In this document: positions 53,444 through 64,000 of the stretch, one piece after another
How positions within the stretch are numbered: the first letter of the stretch is position 1
Layout: each line of letters starts with the position of its first letter
Source of the DNA: Bradyrhizobium cosmicum
GTDB lineage: Bacteria; Pseudomonadota; Alphaproteobacteria; Rhizobiales; Xanthobacteraceae
NCBI RefSeq assembly: GCF_007290395.2
Contig: NZ_CP041656.2
Span: 1,364,001-1,428,000, forward strand
Length of the DNA stretch: 64,000 nt
Direction of reading: 5' to 3'
Program-made: the position numbers and the translations under genes
Notes under the pieces: model-generated
What the model was told of the DNA's origin: nothing
The model's input: the letters and a program-made list of their open reading frames with translations, nothing else
The model's database searches: none

Positions 53444-54817
53444 ATGGCCGCCTTACCGACCGTACAGCCCGACATCACGCTCTTGCTGGACATGGAGGGA
53501 GTGATCCGCGAGGCAACGCTGTCTCCGTCGATGGGCGGCGAGAGCGTCGACGGATGGCTTGGCCGCCCTTGGGTCGAAGTCGCCGGCGAAATGGGCGGCG
53601 AGAAGGTCAAGCGCATGGTCGATGACGCGCGCGTCACCGGCATCTCGGCGTTCCGCCAGATCAACCAGCGCTTTCCAAGCGGTCTCGAAATTCCGATGGA
53701 ATACACCACGGTGCTGCTGGGCGGCCGTGCCGGGATGCTCGCGATCGGCAAGAACCTCCAGGCCGTCGCCGAGTTGCAGTCGCGCCTGATTGCGGCGCAG
53801 CAGACGATGGAGCGCGACTATTGGAAGCTGCGGGAAATCGAGACCCGCTACCGTCTGGTCTTCGACGCCTCAAACGAAGCCGTCATGATCGTGTCGGCCG
53901 CCAATCTGCGGATCCTGGAAGCCAACCGTACGGCCATCGAGGCCTTGAATTCACCGCGTCGCCGCAACGAGGACATCGCGGGACGTGAGCTGCTGCATGA
54001 CATCGCCGCGGAAGACCGCGATGCGGTTCGCGAAGTGTTGGCGCGCATCCGCGAGCGCGGCAAGGCGCTCAGCATCCTTGTGCATCTTGGCCCTGAAGCG
54101 AAGCCCTGGATGCTGCGGGGGTCGCTGATGACGGCGGAGCCCGGCCACGTGTTTTTGCTGCAATTCACCGCAACGACCGACCTGTCGGCGTCGAAAGACA
54201 AGGCAGAGCCTTCGACCATCGAGGAACTGGTCGAGCATCTGCCGGACAGCTTCGTGGCGCTCGATGAAACCGGCATCATTCGCCATGCCAATCAGGCCTT
54301 CCTCGATCTGGTCCAACTCGGCTCGAAGGCGTCCGCAATCGGTGAATCGCTTGGCCGGTGGCTCTGGCAGCCCGGCGCCGATCTGAGTGCACTTCTTTCG
54401 AATATCCAGCGGCACAAGACCGTGAGGCTGTTCACGACATCGATTCGCGGTGAGCTCGGTACCGAGACCGAGGTCGAGATTTCGGCCGGAACCGGGGAGG
54501 GGGCGCCGGGTCAGATCGGCGTGCTGCTGCGCAATGTGGCCCGTCGTCTGCCGTCGGGCAGCGAGAGTGATTTTCTGCGCACCGCGTTGGGCTCGATGAG
54601 CGAGCAGATCGGGAAATCGTCGCTGCGCCAGCTCGTCAAGAATACGGTTGGCGTCGTCGAACAGCACTATGTGAAGCAGGCGCTCGAGCTAGCGGGCGGC
54701 AACCGGACGGCGACAGCTGAACTTCTGGGATTGAGCCGCCAGAGCCTTTATGCAAAGCTCAACCGTTACGGCCTGGACGACAAGGAGCCGGACGCCGAGG
54801 AAACCCCAGAGGACTGA
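53444..54817 (+). CDS. ppsR2: Photosynthesis regulator PpsR/CrtJ, copy 2
   Basis: This 457-residue paralogue of copy 1 has the same architecture: an N-terminal domain, two PAS domains (~140-245 and ~260-375) and a C-terminal Fis-type helix-turn-helix (ALELAGGNRTATAELLGLSRQSLYAKLNRYGL). It contains no cysteine at all, so thiol-based redox sensing through its own residues is excluded. Being directly before bphP fits the partner that bacteriochrome light sensing antagonises in Bradyrhizobium. The bphP start follows the stop by one base. Confidence 0.92.
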   Translation: MAALPTVQPDITLLLDMEGVIREATLSPSMGGESVDGWLGRPWVEVAGEMGGEKVKRMVDDARVTGISAFRQINQRFPSGLEIPMEYTTVLLGGRAGMLAIGKNLQAVAELQSRLIAAQQTMERDYWKLREIETRYRLVFDASNEAVMIVSAANLRILEANRTAIEALNSPRRRNEDIAGRELLHDIAAEDRDAVREVLARIRERGKALSILVHLGPEAKPWMLRGSLMTAEPGHVFLLQFTATTDLSASKDKAEPSTIEELVEHLPDSFVALDETGIIRHANQAFLDLVQLGSKASAIGESLGRWLWQPGADLSALLSNIQRHKTVRLFTTSIRGELGTETEVEISAGTGEGAPGQIGVLLRNVARRLPSGSESDFLRTALGSMSEQIGKSSLRQLVKNTVGVVEQHYVKQALELAGGNRTATAELLGLSRQSLYAKLNRYGLDDKEPDAEETPED

Positions 54818-54818
54818 G

Positions 54819-56999
54819 TTGGCGCTGCATTCGCTCGCTACACCAGCATTCGGAAAAGCCGACCTTTCGAACTGCGAACGGGAAGAGATCCATCTCGCGG
54901 GCTCGATACAGCCCCACGGCGCCCTGTTGGTCGTCAGCGAGCCTGATCACCGCGTCATTCAGGCCAGCGCCAATGCCACGGCATTTCTTAATCTGAAGCA
55001 AGTCGAGGGCATGGCGCTCGCCGATCTTGACGGTGACCTGCTGGTCCGAATTCTCCCGCACCTCGACCCGACTGCCCAGGGAATGCCGATCGCGGTGCGC
55101 TGCAGGATCGGAAGCCCCGGCGCCGACTATGACGGGCTTTTGCATCGTCCGCCTGAAGGAGGGCTGGTGATCGAGCTGGAGCGGGCCGGACCGTCGGTCG
55201 ATTTCACCAAGCACATCGCCAAGGCGCTCGAGAAGATTCGCACCGCGTCCTCGATTCGCGCTTTGTGCGAAGAAGCCGCGACCTTGTTTCAAGATCGCAC
55301 CGGCTATGACCGGGTGATGGTCTACCGTTTCGATGACGAGGGGCACGGCGAAGTCTTTTCGGAGCGCCGCAAGCCGGAGCTTGAGGCGTATCTGGGCAAT
55401 CGCTACCCTGCGACCGATATCCCGCAGATGGCGCGGCGGCTCTATGAGCGTACGCGAGTCCGTGTGCTTGTGGATGTGAACTATGAGCCCGTCCCGTTGC
55501 AGCCACGGCTCTCACCGATCACCGGACGGGATCTCGACATGTCGCTCTGCTTCCTGCGCAGCATGTCGCCGATCCATCTTCAGTACCTGAAGAACATGGG
55601 TGTGGGCGCGACCCTGGTGATTTCGCTGGTGGTCGGCGGAAAGCTGTGGGGCCTCGTCGCCTGTCATCATTACGAGCCGCGCTTCATCCATTTTGAATTG
55701 CGGGCGGTTTGCGAACTGCTTGCCGAGGCGATCGCGACACGCATCGCGGCGCTCGAGAGCTTTGCGCAAAGCCAGTCAGAGATCTTCGTGCAGCGGCTCG
55801 AGCAGCGAATGATCGAGGCGATGTCGCGCGAAGGCGACTGGCGAGGCGCGATCTTCGACAGCTCGCAATCGATCCTTCAACCGCTGGGGGCGAGTGGTAG
55901 CGCTCTGATCTATGAAGGGCAGATCATTTCAACCGGCGAGGTTCCGGGAACCCAGGAAATCAGGGAGATCGGCCTGTGGCTTGATACCCATCGCGATCGG
56001 TCGGTGATGGCGACGGCCTCGCTCGGGCTCGATCTGCCTCAGTTCGCAGGGATCACAAAGGTTGCGAGCGGCATCGCGGTGACCCCGATCTCCAGCAATC
56101 CCGGCGAGTACCTCATCTGGTTCCGGCCGGAGCGCATTCGCACGGTGACCTGGGGCGGCGATCCCCTGAAGCCGTTCGTGATCGGCAACAGCCCCACGGA
56201 TTTGTCCCCGCGCCGGTCGTTCGCGCAGTGGCATCAGCAGGTAGAGGGAACATCGGACCCTTGGACGCCGGCCGATCTCGCCGCCGCCCGCCTGATCGGT
56301 CAGTCGGTGGCGGATATCGTGCTGCAGTTTCGAGCCGTGCGCACGCTCATCGCCCAAGACCAACTCGAGCAGTTCAGCCGCCATGTGCGGGTATCCGAGC
56401 ATCCGGTGATCATCGCTGACACCAACGGCAATATCCTGCTGATGAACGAAGCCTTCAAGACATTGCTGCCGAAGGATCACACTGGATTTGATCGGCTGGA
56501 TGAGCTGGCCGGCGCATTTCAACAATCGGACCGTTTCCTTAGCGATGTCGGGGACCTTATCCGTCACCATCGCGCGTGGCGGGGCGAGTTGCTGTTGCGC
56601 AGCGAGAGCAACCGGGAAAAGCCGTTGATGATCAGAGCAGATCCTGTGCAGCCGTCGCGAGACCGGGTGCTCGGCTTCGTGCTGATCTTCTCCGATATCA
56701 CCGACCGAAAGGCCGCCGAGATCGCGCGCAGCCGTTTCCAGGAAGGCATCGTTCAGAGCAATCGGATCAACAGCGTCCGTCTCGATTCCAAGACCGATCT
56801 CGTCTACCAGAACTTGCTGTCGTCGGTGATCGAGAATGCCCAGCTCGCCGCGCTCGAAATCACCTATGGTGTGGAAACCGGCCGGATCGCCGAGATGCTC
56901 GAGAGCGTCCGCAATTCGACGCTGCGTACCGCCGAAGTGCTGGAGCATCTGATCTGGCATGCGTCGCGCACGTCGGGCGGCGGCAAGCCGAACGCCTGA
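54819..56999 (+). CDS. bphP: Bacteriophytochrome BphP without a kinase domain
   Basis: This 726-residue red/far-red photoreceptor begins at TTG 54819, with GAGGA six bases before it. The biliverdin-binding cysteine is residue 19 (LSNCEREEIHLAGSIQPHG). PAS, GAF (with YPATDIPQ, a variant of the PxSDIP motif) and PHY domains follow, then a PAS domain (HVRVSEHPVIIADTNGNILLMN) and a C-terminal helical stretch. No HisKA H-box or HATPase motifs are seen, so output is probably by protein contact, such as with PpsR2. Family knowledge from Bradyrhizobium and Rhodopseudomonas supports this. Confidence 0.94.
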   Translation: MALHSLATPAFGKADLSNCEREEIHLAGSIQPHGALLVVSEPDHRVIQASANATAFLNLKQVEGMALADLDGDLLVRILPHLDPTAQGMPIAVRCRIGSPGADYDGLLHRPPEGGLVIELERAGPSVDFTKHIAKALEKIRTASSIRALCEEAATLFQDRTGYDRVMVYRFDDEGHGEVFSERRKPELEAYLGNRYPATDIPQMARRLYERTRVRVLVDVNYEPVPLQPRLSPITGRDLDMSLCFLRSMSPIHLQYLKNMGVGATLVISLVVGGKLWGLVACHHYEPRFIHFELRAVCELLAEAIATRIAALESFAQSQSEIFVQRLEQRMIEAMSREGDWRGAIFDSSQSILQPLGASGSALIYEGQIISTGEVPGTQEIREIGLWLDTHRDRSVMATASLGLDLPQFAGITKVASGIAVTPISSNPGEYLIWFRPERIRTVTWGGDPLKPFVIGNSPTDLSPRRSFAQWHQQVEGTSDPWTPADLAAARLIGQSVADIVLQFRAVRTLIAQDQLEQFSRHVRVSEHPVIIADTNGNILLMNEAFKTLLPKDHTGFDRLDELAGAFQQSDRFLSDVGDLIRHHRAWRGELLLRSESNREKPLMIRADPVQPSRDRVLGFVLIFSDITDRKAAEIARSRFQEGIVQSNRINSVRLDSKTDLVYQNLLSSVIENAQLAALEITYGVETGRIAEMLESVRNSTLRTAEVLEHLIWHASRTSGGGKPNA

Positions 57000-57018
57000 A
57001 ACGGCACGCGCGACCGAT

Positions 57019-57783
57019 CTATTCCACGGCCGCGACCGTGGCCGACTTATGCGGCACCGCAGCCTCGACGGCGCAGGAGAGGTCGATATTCATGGAAAAG
57101 GCGATTGCGCCCTCCTCCACCACGGACTGCGGATCTGGCGCAAGTTCAGCGGCCTCGTCGAGCGCCTTGCGATAGCCGGCTTTCAGGACGTCCAGATCGG
57201 AAAAGTGCGGAAAATCGTAGAAGGTCAGCTCCGAAGGGAGTAGTTCTAGCGAGCGCGCCAGCAATCGTTGAAGGATCCGGCCGCCGCTGAGGTCCCCGAG
57301 ATAGCGGGTATAGGTATGTGCGATCAGTCGCATGCCGTCCCCATCGGCCGCATGTGCGACCCGCTTGGCGTAGATCTCGCCGGCGGCAAGCAACGGAATC
57401 TCCTCGCTCCATCGCTCGCCGCACAGCGCAGCAAGGTCGGATTCGATCGCGAGGGTGCGCTCGAGCTGGTAGCGGGAGAGCAGTGCGATGCCGGGTGACT
57501 CGCGATGGCGCTCGAGTCCATGCTCCATCGCCCGATAGGCGGGGAGCAGATTGCGCAACAACAGGACGTAGCCTGCCCGGCTTGCTTCACCGCGCAGCAG
57601 ACTGCGAATGATGCCGGTCCGTTCGGCCTCGGCATGCAGGGCCTTGGTACGGAGATAAAGCGCAGTCACGACGCTGGGCGGGGAGGAGGCATTTGCCGTC
57701 GCAACCGTCGCGTCCGCAATGGGGGTGGAAGGTAAGCTTCGTCGCGTCAATCTACGCCGTCCCTGTGCGCCGAGGCCGGTCAC
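57019..57783 (-). CDS. hmuO: Heme oxygenase
   Basis: This 254-residue enzyme opens heme to biliverdin, the chromophore of BphP. The proximal histidine is in RTKALHAEAERTG (residue 50), and TYTRYLGDLSGGRILQRLL is the distal-helix signature of the HO-1 family. The first ~35 residues are extra and poorly conserved. A GTG at 57783 overlaps the aerR stop (GTGA), coupling the two genes. It converges with bphP across 19 bases. Confidence 0.92.
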   Translation of the reverse strand: MTGLGAQGRRRLTRRSLPSTPIADATVATANASSPPSVVTALYLRTKALHAEAERTGIIRSLLRGEASRAGYVLLLRNLLPAYRAMEHGLERHRESPGIALLSRYQLERTLAIESDLAALCGERWSEEIPLLAAGEIYAKRVAHAADGDGMRLIAHTYTRYLGDLSGGRILQRLLARSLELLPSELTFYDFPHFSDLDVLKAGYRKALDEAAELAPDPQSVVEEGAIAFSMNIDLSCAVEAAVPHKSATVAAVE

Positions 57784-58673
57784 GTTCGCCCCTTCATCTG
57801 TTCGATCAGACCGTGTGCCTGTTGCGGTGCGCTGATCGCATCGGCCGACATCATATCGGCTCCCATCGACGCCACAAGGCCGGGCTGCGCGGTTATCATC
57901 GGTCCGCCCAGAATGATGCCGACATGCCTGTTGCGCGAGTCGCGCCTGATGTCGTGAATGTCCTTCTTCAGCTCGTCGAGCCGTCGGTCGCTGCTGACGG
58001 AGAAGCCGACGATGTCGAACCAGTGATTATGCACCAGGGACGTCAGCTCCTGGTGTGACGAAAACGGCCCGGTGCAGAGATTCCATCCGGCGCGGCGGAA
58101 GAACTCGGCCACCATCGATAGCCCGAAACTGTGCTGGTCACCCGGAATGATCGTCAGCAGGGCCGATTCGCCGCCGTGGTTGTCGCTGGCTTCCCGCGCG
58201 AAGCTGTCGCCGAGGTGGTGCATGATGAGCTGCAATCGACCAACAGCGAGCGTGACGCTGGCAAAATCGGTCGTGTCCGATTCCCACTGTGCTCCGAGCT
58301 GCCGTGCTGCAGGCGCCAGCAGATCGAGGAAAATCGTTTCGACCGAAACCCCTTTCGCCTGGAGATCCACGACATAGGCGAATGCCGCGCCGTCATCGGT
58401 GCTGAGCGCCAAGGCTGCAAACATCTCGATCTCGGTCGGCGCGGTTTGTTCGGTGTCTGCCGCAGGCTTCGCAATGGGCGTGCTGCGTAACGCCAGCACG
58501 ATCTTGGGAATGATCTGGGTCTTGATTGTTCTGACGACGGCGACGGGCTGCAGCGACGGCCGAAAGCGCCAGATCGGCGTCGGGAGTCGTTGCCGAAGCG
58601 ATTTGGGACGACGCGGCGAAGCGGTGTCGGTGGCGCTGCCGGCTGAGAAGGATTGCTCGTTCACATCGGTCAT
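57780..58673 (-). CDS. aerR: Cobalamin-binding antirepressor AerR/PpaA
   Basis: This 297-residue regulator has a helical middle domain (LLAPAARQLGAQWESDTTDFASVTLAVGRLQ) and a C-terminal B12-binding domain. The motif PGDQHSFG (histidine 181) corresponds to the cobalamin-ligand histidine of AerR, and GFSVSSDRR and ILGGPMITAQPGL complete the Rossmann-like fold. AerR-type proteins oppose PpsR/CrtJ in a light- and B12-dependent way. The first ~80 residues are low in conservation. It is divergent from bchF. Confidence 0.9.
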   Translation of the reverse strand: MTDVNEQSFSAGSATDTASPRRPKSLRQRLPTPIWRFRPSLQPVAVVRTIKTQIIPKIVLALRSTPIAKPAADTEQTAPTEIEMFAALALSTDDGAAFAYVVDLQAKGVSVETIFLDLLAPAARQLGAQWESDTTDFASVTLAVGRLQLIMHHLGDSFAREASDNHGGESALLTIIPGDQHSFGLSMVAEFFRRAGWNLCTGPFSSHQELTSLVHNHWFDIVGFSVSSDRRLDELKKDIHDIRRDSRNRHVGIILGGPMITAQPGLVASMGADMMSADAISAPQQAHGLIEQMKGRT

Positions 58674-58730
58674 TCTTCACTCCCCCCCAACATTAAGTCC
58701 TCGAGTCAAAAAACCGTCAAGTTGAATTTA

Positions 58731-58748
58731 CGTATGGTTTAGTTGACA
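58731..58748. promoter_or_regulatory. Degenerate PpsR-type site between aerR and bchF
   Basis: CGTATGGTTTAGTTGACA has the N12 spacing and ACA end but CGT in place of TGT. It lies 58 bases before aerR and 164 bases ahead of the perfect site at 58912, so it may be a weak second operator. Confidence 0.45.
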
Positions 58749-58805
58749 GTTCCTGAGGCGAGGTTTAGCCTTCTTCCATCAAGCCCGCACATAGGGAGTG
58801 GCGCG

Positions 58806-60790
<1,985 letters not shown>

Positions 60791-60792
60791 TC

Positions 60793-62358
60793 ATGCAGCT
60801 TACCGTGTGGACATATGAAGGACCTCCCCATGTCGGCGCAATGCGCGTCGCCACCGGGATGGAAGGACTGCATTACGTCCTTCATGCTCCGCAGGGGGAT
60901 ACCTACGCGGATCTGCTGTTCACAATGATCGAGCGCCGCGACCGGCGCCCGCCCGTGACCTACACCACGTTCTCCGCGCGGGATCTCGGCGGTGATACCG
61001 CCGAACTCTTCAAGACGGCGGCGCAGAATGCCCATGATCGTTTCCAGCCGCAGGCGATGCTAGTCGGCGCGTCCTGTACCGGGTCGCTGATCCAGGACGA
61101 CCCTGGTGGTCTGGCGCGTGCGCTCGCTCTTCCCATTCCCGTGGTGGCCGTGGATCTGCCGGCCTATCAGCGCAAGGAGAACTGGGGCGCGGCCGAAACG
61201 TTCTATCAACTGGTGCGCGCGCTCGCCGGTCCCTCGGCGCCGGCGCCGGGAACCGCGCGCCCTGAGCGCGCAGCCGGCGTGCGTGCCCGCTGCAATCTGC
61301 TTGGCCCGACCGCGCTCGGCTTCCGCCATCGCGACGATATCGTCGAGATCACATCGCTGCTGGCGAAGCTCGGCATCGACGTGAATGTCACGGCGCCGAT
61401 GGGGGCGACCCCGGCCGATATTGCAAGACTTGGCCAGGCCGACTTCAATGCCGTGCTCTATCCCGAAATCGCCGGCCAGGCCGCGTCATGGCTGCAACGG
61501 ACGTTCGGTCAGCCCTTCACCAAGACCGTTCCCATCGGCGTATCGGCCACCCGAGAATTCGTCGCAGAGGTCGCGAAGTTCGCAGGTGTCGATGCGTCGG
61601 CGACGCTGGCGTCGGCCTCTACCCGGCTGCCCTGGTACTCGCGTTCGGTCGACTCGACCTATCTGACCGGCAAGCGTGTCTTCATCTTTGGCGACGCCAG
61701 CCATGCCGTTGCTGCCGCACGCATCGCATCCGACGAACTCGGCTTCAAGGTCGTCGGGCTCGGCACCTATAGCCGCGAGTTCGGCCGCGAAATTCGCGAG
61801 GCGGCAAAGCGCTATGACGTCGAGCCGCTGATCACCGACGACTATCTGGAAGTCGAGGTCAAAGTTGCCGAGCTGCAGCCCGAGCTGGTGCTGGGGACGC
61901 AGATGGAGCGCCATATCGCCAAGCGCCTTGGTGTGCCCTGTGCAGTTATCTCGGCGCCGGTGCATGTACAGGACTTTCCGGCACGCTACGCGCCGCAGAT
62001 GGGTTTTGAGGGCGCCAACGTCATCTTCGATACCTGGGTGCATCCGCTGATGATGGGCCTCGAAGAGCATCTGCTGGCGATGTTCAAGGATGATTTCGAA
62101 TTCAAGGATGGCGCTGTGCCGTCGCATCTGGGCGCTGGTCATTCAACGCCTGCTGCCGGTGGGCCGGTTCAGCCGCCTTCGAATGCCTCGAATATCGCGG
62201 TCGTCTGGGCCGTCGATGCCGAGAAGGAGCTGTACAAAATTCCATTCTTCGTTCGCGGCAAGGCGCGCCGCAACACCGAACGTTTCGCCAATGAAAACGG
62301 CGTGGCCACCATAACCATCGAGACCCTTTACGATGCCAAAGCGCATTACGCCCGCTGA
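60793..62358 (+). CDS. bchB: Light-independent protochlorophyllide reductase subunit B
   Basis: This 521-residue NifK-like partner of BchN starts [20 protein letters not shown]. The cluster-binding cysteine/aspartate side shows in [18 protein letters not shown]. The C-terminal domain contains [28 protein letters not shown], the substrate-covering helix region. Its last 26 bases overlap the start of bchH, so the two are translationally linked. The third component, BchL, is not in the window. Confidence 0.96.
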   Translation: MQLTVWTYEGPPHVGAMRVATGMEGLHYVLHAPQGDTYADLLFTMIERRDRRPPVTYTTFSARDLGGDTAELFKTAAQNAHDRFQPQAMLVGASCTGSLIQDDPGGLARALALPIPVVAVDLPAYQRKENWGAAETFYQLVRALAGPSAPAPGTARPERAAGVRARCNLLGPTALGFRHRDDIVEITSLLAKLGIDVNVTAPMGATPADIARLGQADFNAVLYPEIAGQAASWLQRTFGQPFTKTVPIGVSATREFVAEVAKFAGVDASATLASASTRLPWYSRSVDSTYLTGKRVFIFGDASHAVAAARIASDELGFKVVGLGTYSREFGREIREAAKRYDVEPLITDDYLEVEVKVAELQPELVLGTQMERHIAKRLGVPCAVISAPVHVQDFPARYAPQMGFEGANVIFDTWVHPLMMGLEEHLLAMFKDDFEFKDGAVPSHLGAGHSTPAAGGPVQPPSNASNIAVVWAVDAEKELYKIPFFVRGKARRNTERFANENGVATITIETLYDAKAHYAR

Positions 62359-64000
62359 CGCAACGCCTCTCCGGGTGGTCGTCGTAACCATGGACAGTCA
62401 TCTGTCCGGCGCGGCTGCGCGTGCGCAGGCGCTGTTGAGGAGTAACTTCCCGGGGCTGTCGCTCACGGTGCATTCCGCAGACGAATGGGGCACTGACGAC
62501 GCAGCGCTCGATCGCTGCAAGGCCGATATTGCGCGCGGCGACATCGTGATCGCCACCATGCTGTTCCTAGACGATCACGTTCGCGCCGTGATGCCGGCAC
62601 TTGTTGCCCGGCGCAGCCATTGCGACGCGATGATCTGTTGCATGTCGGCGGCCGAAATCGTCAAGCTGACCCGCGTCGGCAAGTTCGACATGAGCGGCGA
62701 GGCGCTCGGTGCCATCGCGTGGCTGAAGAAGCTGCGCGGCAATCGCAAAGGCAGCCCCGGCGGCAAGGGCGAGATGAAGATGCTGCGGCAGCTGCCGAAG
62801 CTGCTGCGCTTCATCCCCGGCACCGCTCAGGACATGCGCGCCTATTTTCTGACGCTGCAATACTGGCTCGCCGGCTCCGAGCAGAACATCGCGAACATGA
62901 TCCGCCTGCTGGTCGACCGTTACGCCGAAGGTCCGCGCCGCAGCCTGCGCGGCATCGTCAAGGCCGAGGCGCCGGTCGACTATGCCGATATCGGCGTCTA
63001 CCATCCGCGCCTCAAGGGGCGCATCGCCGATACCGCAGATCGACTGCCCGTCCTGGCCGGCGAGCGCGGCACCGTCGGCCTCCTGTTGCTGCGCTCCTAT
63101 CTGCTGGCCGGAAATGCCGGTCACTATGACGGTGTGATCGCGGCGTTTGAGGCGAGGGGGCTGCGCGTGATCCCCGCCTTTGCCAGTGGCCTCGACCAGC
63201 GGCCGGCGATCGAACGCTTTTTCATGAAGGACGGAAGCAGCGTGGTCGATGCGGTGGTGTCGCTCACCGGTTTCTCGCTAGTGGGCGGTCCCGCCTACAA
63301 TGACTCCCGGGCCGCCGAGGACATTTTGGCTCAACTCGACGTGCCCTATCTGTCGGCGCATCCCGTTGAATTCCAGACGCTGGAGCAATGGGGGGCCTCG
63401 GATCGTGGCCTGATGCCGGTGGAGAGCACCATCATGGTGGCGATCCCCGAGCTCGATGGCGCTGCGGGACCGATGGTCTATGGCGGCCGCTCCGACGGGG
63501 CAGGCGCCCCCTGCACCGGCTGCGAGCGCGCCTGCGTTTTTGTACCGGCCGAGACCGGCGGCGAAATGCACGTGTGCAGCGAACGCGCCGACATGTTGGC
63601 GGCGCGGACGGCGCGTCTGGTCGCGACGCGTCGCTCGGAACGGCGGGATCGCAAGGTCGCGATTGTCTTGTTCAACTTCCCGCCGAATGCCGGCAACACC
63701 GGCACCGCGGCGTTTCTGTCGCTGTTCGAATCGCTTCATCGCACGCTCTCGGCAATGAAGCGCGAGGGTTATCAGGTCGATGTGCCCGAGAGTGCCGACG
63801 CTTTGCGTGAACGTATCGTGGTCGGCAACGCCGCCCGCTTCGGCGCCGATGCCAATGTCCACGTCAGAATTCCGGCTGGTGATCACGTTCGGAACGAAAA
63901 ATGGCTGCGGCAGATCGAGGCGCAATGGGGGCCGGCGCCTGGCAAGCAGCAGAGTGATGGCAGCTCGATCTTCGTGCTCGGCGAGCGCTTTGGAAACGTG
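62333..64000 (+). CDS. bchH: Magnesium chelatase subunit H (5' part, cut by the window edge)
   Basis: The first 556 codons of BchH, the large porphyrin-binding subunit of magnesium chelatase; the frame is open to base 64000. It starts [21 protein letters not shown] inside the end of bch[18 protein letters not shown] and [13 protein letters not shown] are typical. Four cysteines in the pattern CX2CX3CX13C (residues 394, 397, 401 and 415) match the motif proposed to bind a [4Fe-4S] cluster in Rhodobacter BchH. The full protein should be about 1,200-1,250 residues. Confidence 0.95.
   Translation, partial: MPKRITPADATPLRVVVVTMDSHLSGAAARAQALLRSNFPGLSLTVHSADEWGTDDAALDRCKADIARGDIVIATMLFLDDHVRAVMPALVARRSHCDAMICCMSAAEIVKLTRVGKFDMSGEALGAIAWLKKLRGNRKGSPGGKGEMKMLRQLPKLLRFIPGTAQDMRAYFLTLQYWLAGSEQNIANMIRLLVDRYAEGPRRSLRGIVKAEAPVDYADIGVYHPRLKGRIADTADRLPVLAGERGTVGLLLLRSYLLAGNAGHYDGVIAAFEARGLRVIPAFASGLDQRPAIERFFMKDGSSVVDAVVSLTGFSLVGGPAYNDSRAAEDILAQLDVPYLSAHPVEFQTLEQWGASDRGLMPVESTIMVAIPELDGAAGPMVYGGRSDGAGAPCTGCERACVFVPAETGGEMHVCSERADMLAARTARLVATRRSERRDRKVAIVLFNFPPNAGNTGTAAFLSLFESLHRTLSAMKREGYQVDVPESADALRERIVVGNAARFGADANVHVRIPAGDHVRNEKWLRQIEAQWGPAPGKQQSDGSSIFVLGERFGNV

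Noticed and set aside
53253..53504. 83-codon open frame between cycA and ppsR2
   Set aside because: It starts inside a PpsR operator, overlaps the ppsR2 start, has no ribosome-binding site and shows no domain.
57024..57041. Hairpin CCACGG/CCGTGG between bphP and hmuO
   Set aside because: The stem is only 6 bp, lies within the hmuO coding end and has no U-run, so a terminator call is not supported.

Overview
The window carries most of an anoxygenic photosynthesis gene cluster of purple-bacterial type, flanked on the left by ordinary alphaproteobacterial chromosome. High GC content, the gene order (crt-bch-puf followed by two ppsR genes, a bacteriophytochrome and a heme oxygenase), the flagellar regulators SciP and FlbD, and short dispersed palindromic repeats all point to a photosynthetic Bradyrhizobium or a very close relative such as Rhodopseudomonas. 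This assignment rests on recognised protein families and synteny from memory, not on a database search. Left flank (1-23.5 kb): the end of a sulfonate-type ABC transporter (permease, ATPase, flavin reductase); an M20 peptidase; a secreted vanadium-haloperoxidase-like protein; a GYD-domain protein; a flagellar block (flbD, fliN, fliH, fliG, fliF, then sciP, flgD, fliK); mnmA and a pmtA-like methyltransferase; a tRNA-Met followed by about 1.4 kb of atypical sequence; a single-domain response regulator; an ECF sigma factor; and a tightly overlapping three-gene operon of unknown role (DUF3422, membrane alpha/beta hydrolase, DUF427). Photosynthesis cluster (23.7 kb to the right edge): hemC-bchI-bchD, hemE on the opposite strand, an alpha/beta hydrolase, bchO, crtI-crtB, hemF, crtC/crtD on the opposite strand, crtE-crtF, bchC-bchX-bchY-bchZ, pufQ-pufB-pufA-pufL-pufM, ppsR (copy 1), bchG, a PucC-family transporter, bchP, tspO, a small membrane protein, cycA (opposite strand), ppsR (copy 2), bphP, hmuO and aerR/ppaA (opposite strand), then bchF-bchN-bchB-bchH, with bchH cut by the window edge. 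Together these encode spirilloxanthin synthesis (crtE, B, I, C, D, F), most of bacteriochlorophyll a synthesis, three tetrapyrrole trunk enzymes, the LH1 antenna and the reaction centre L and M subunits. No pufC follows pufM, and a soluble cytochrome c2 is encoded in the cluster. Control: TGT-N12-ACA palindromes (the PpsR/CrtJ operator form) lie upstream of crtI (two), between crtD and crtE, and upstream of bchC, cycA, ppsR copy 2 and bchF. A FixK/FNR-type box precedes the bchC site. Two PpsR paralogues, a bacteriophytochrome with no visible kinase domain, a heme oxygenase for its biliverdin chromophore and a cobalamin-binding AerR/PpaA form one multi-input light and oxygen control module. Less expected observations are a sigma-54-like promoter overlapping a degenerate PpsR site in front of ppsR copy 2, a PpsR-type palindrome beside the ECF sigma gene outside the cluster, a PpsR site inside the only open frame that supplies bchF with a standard start codon, and two strong hairpins between pufA and pufL.
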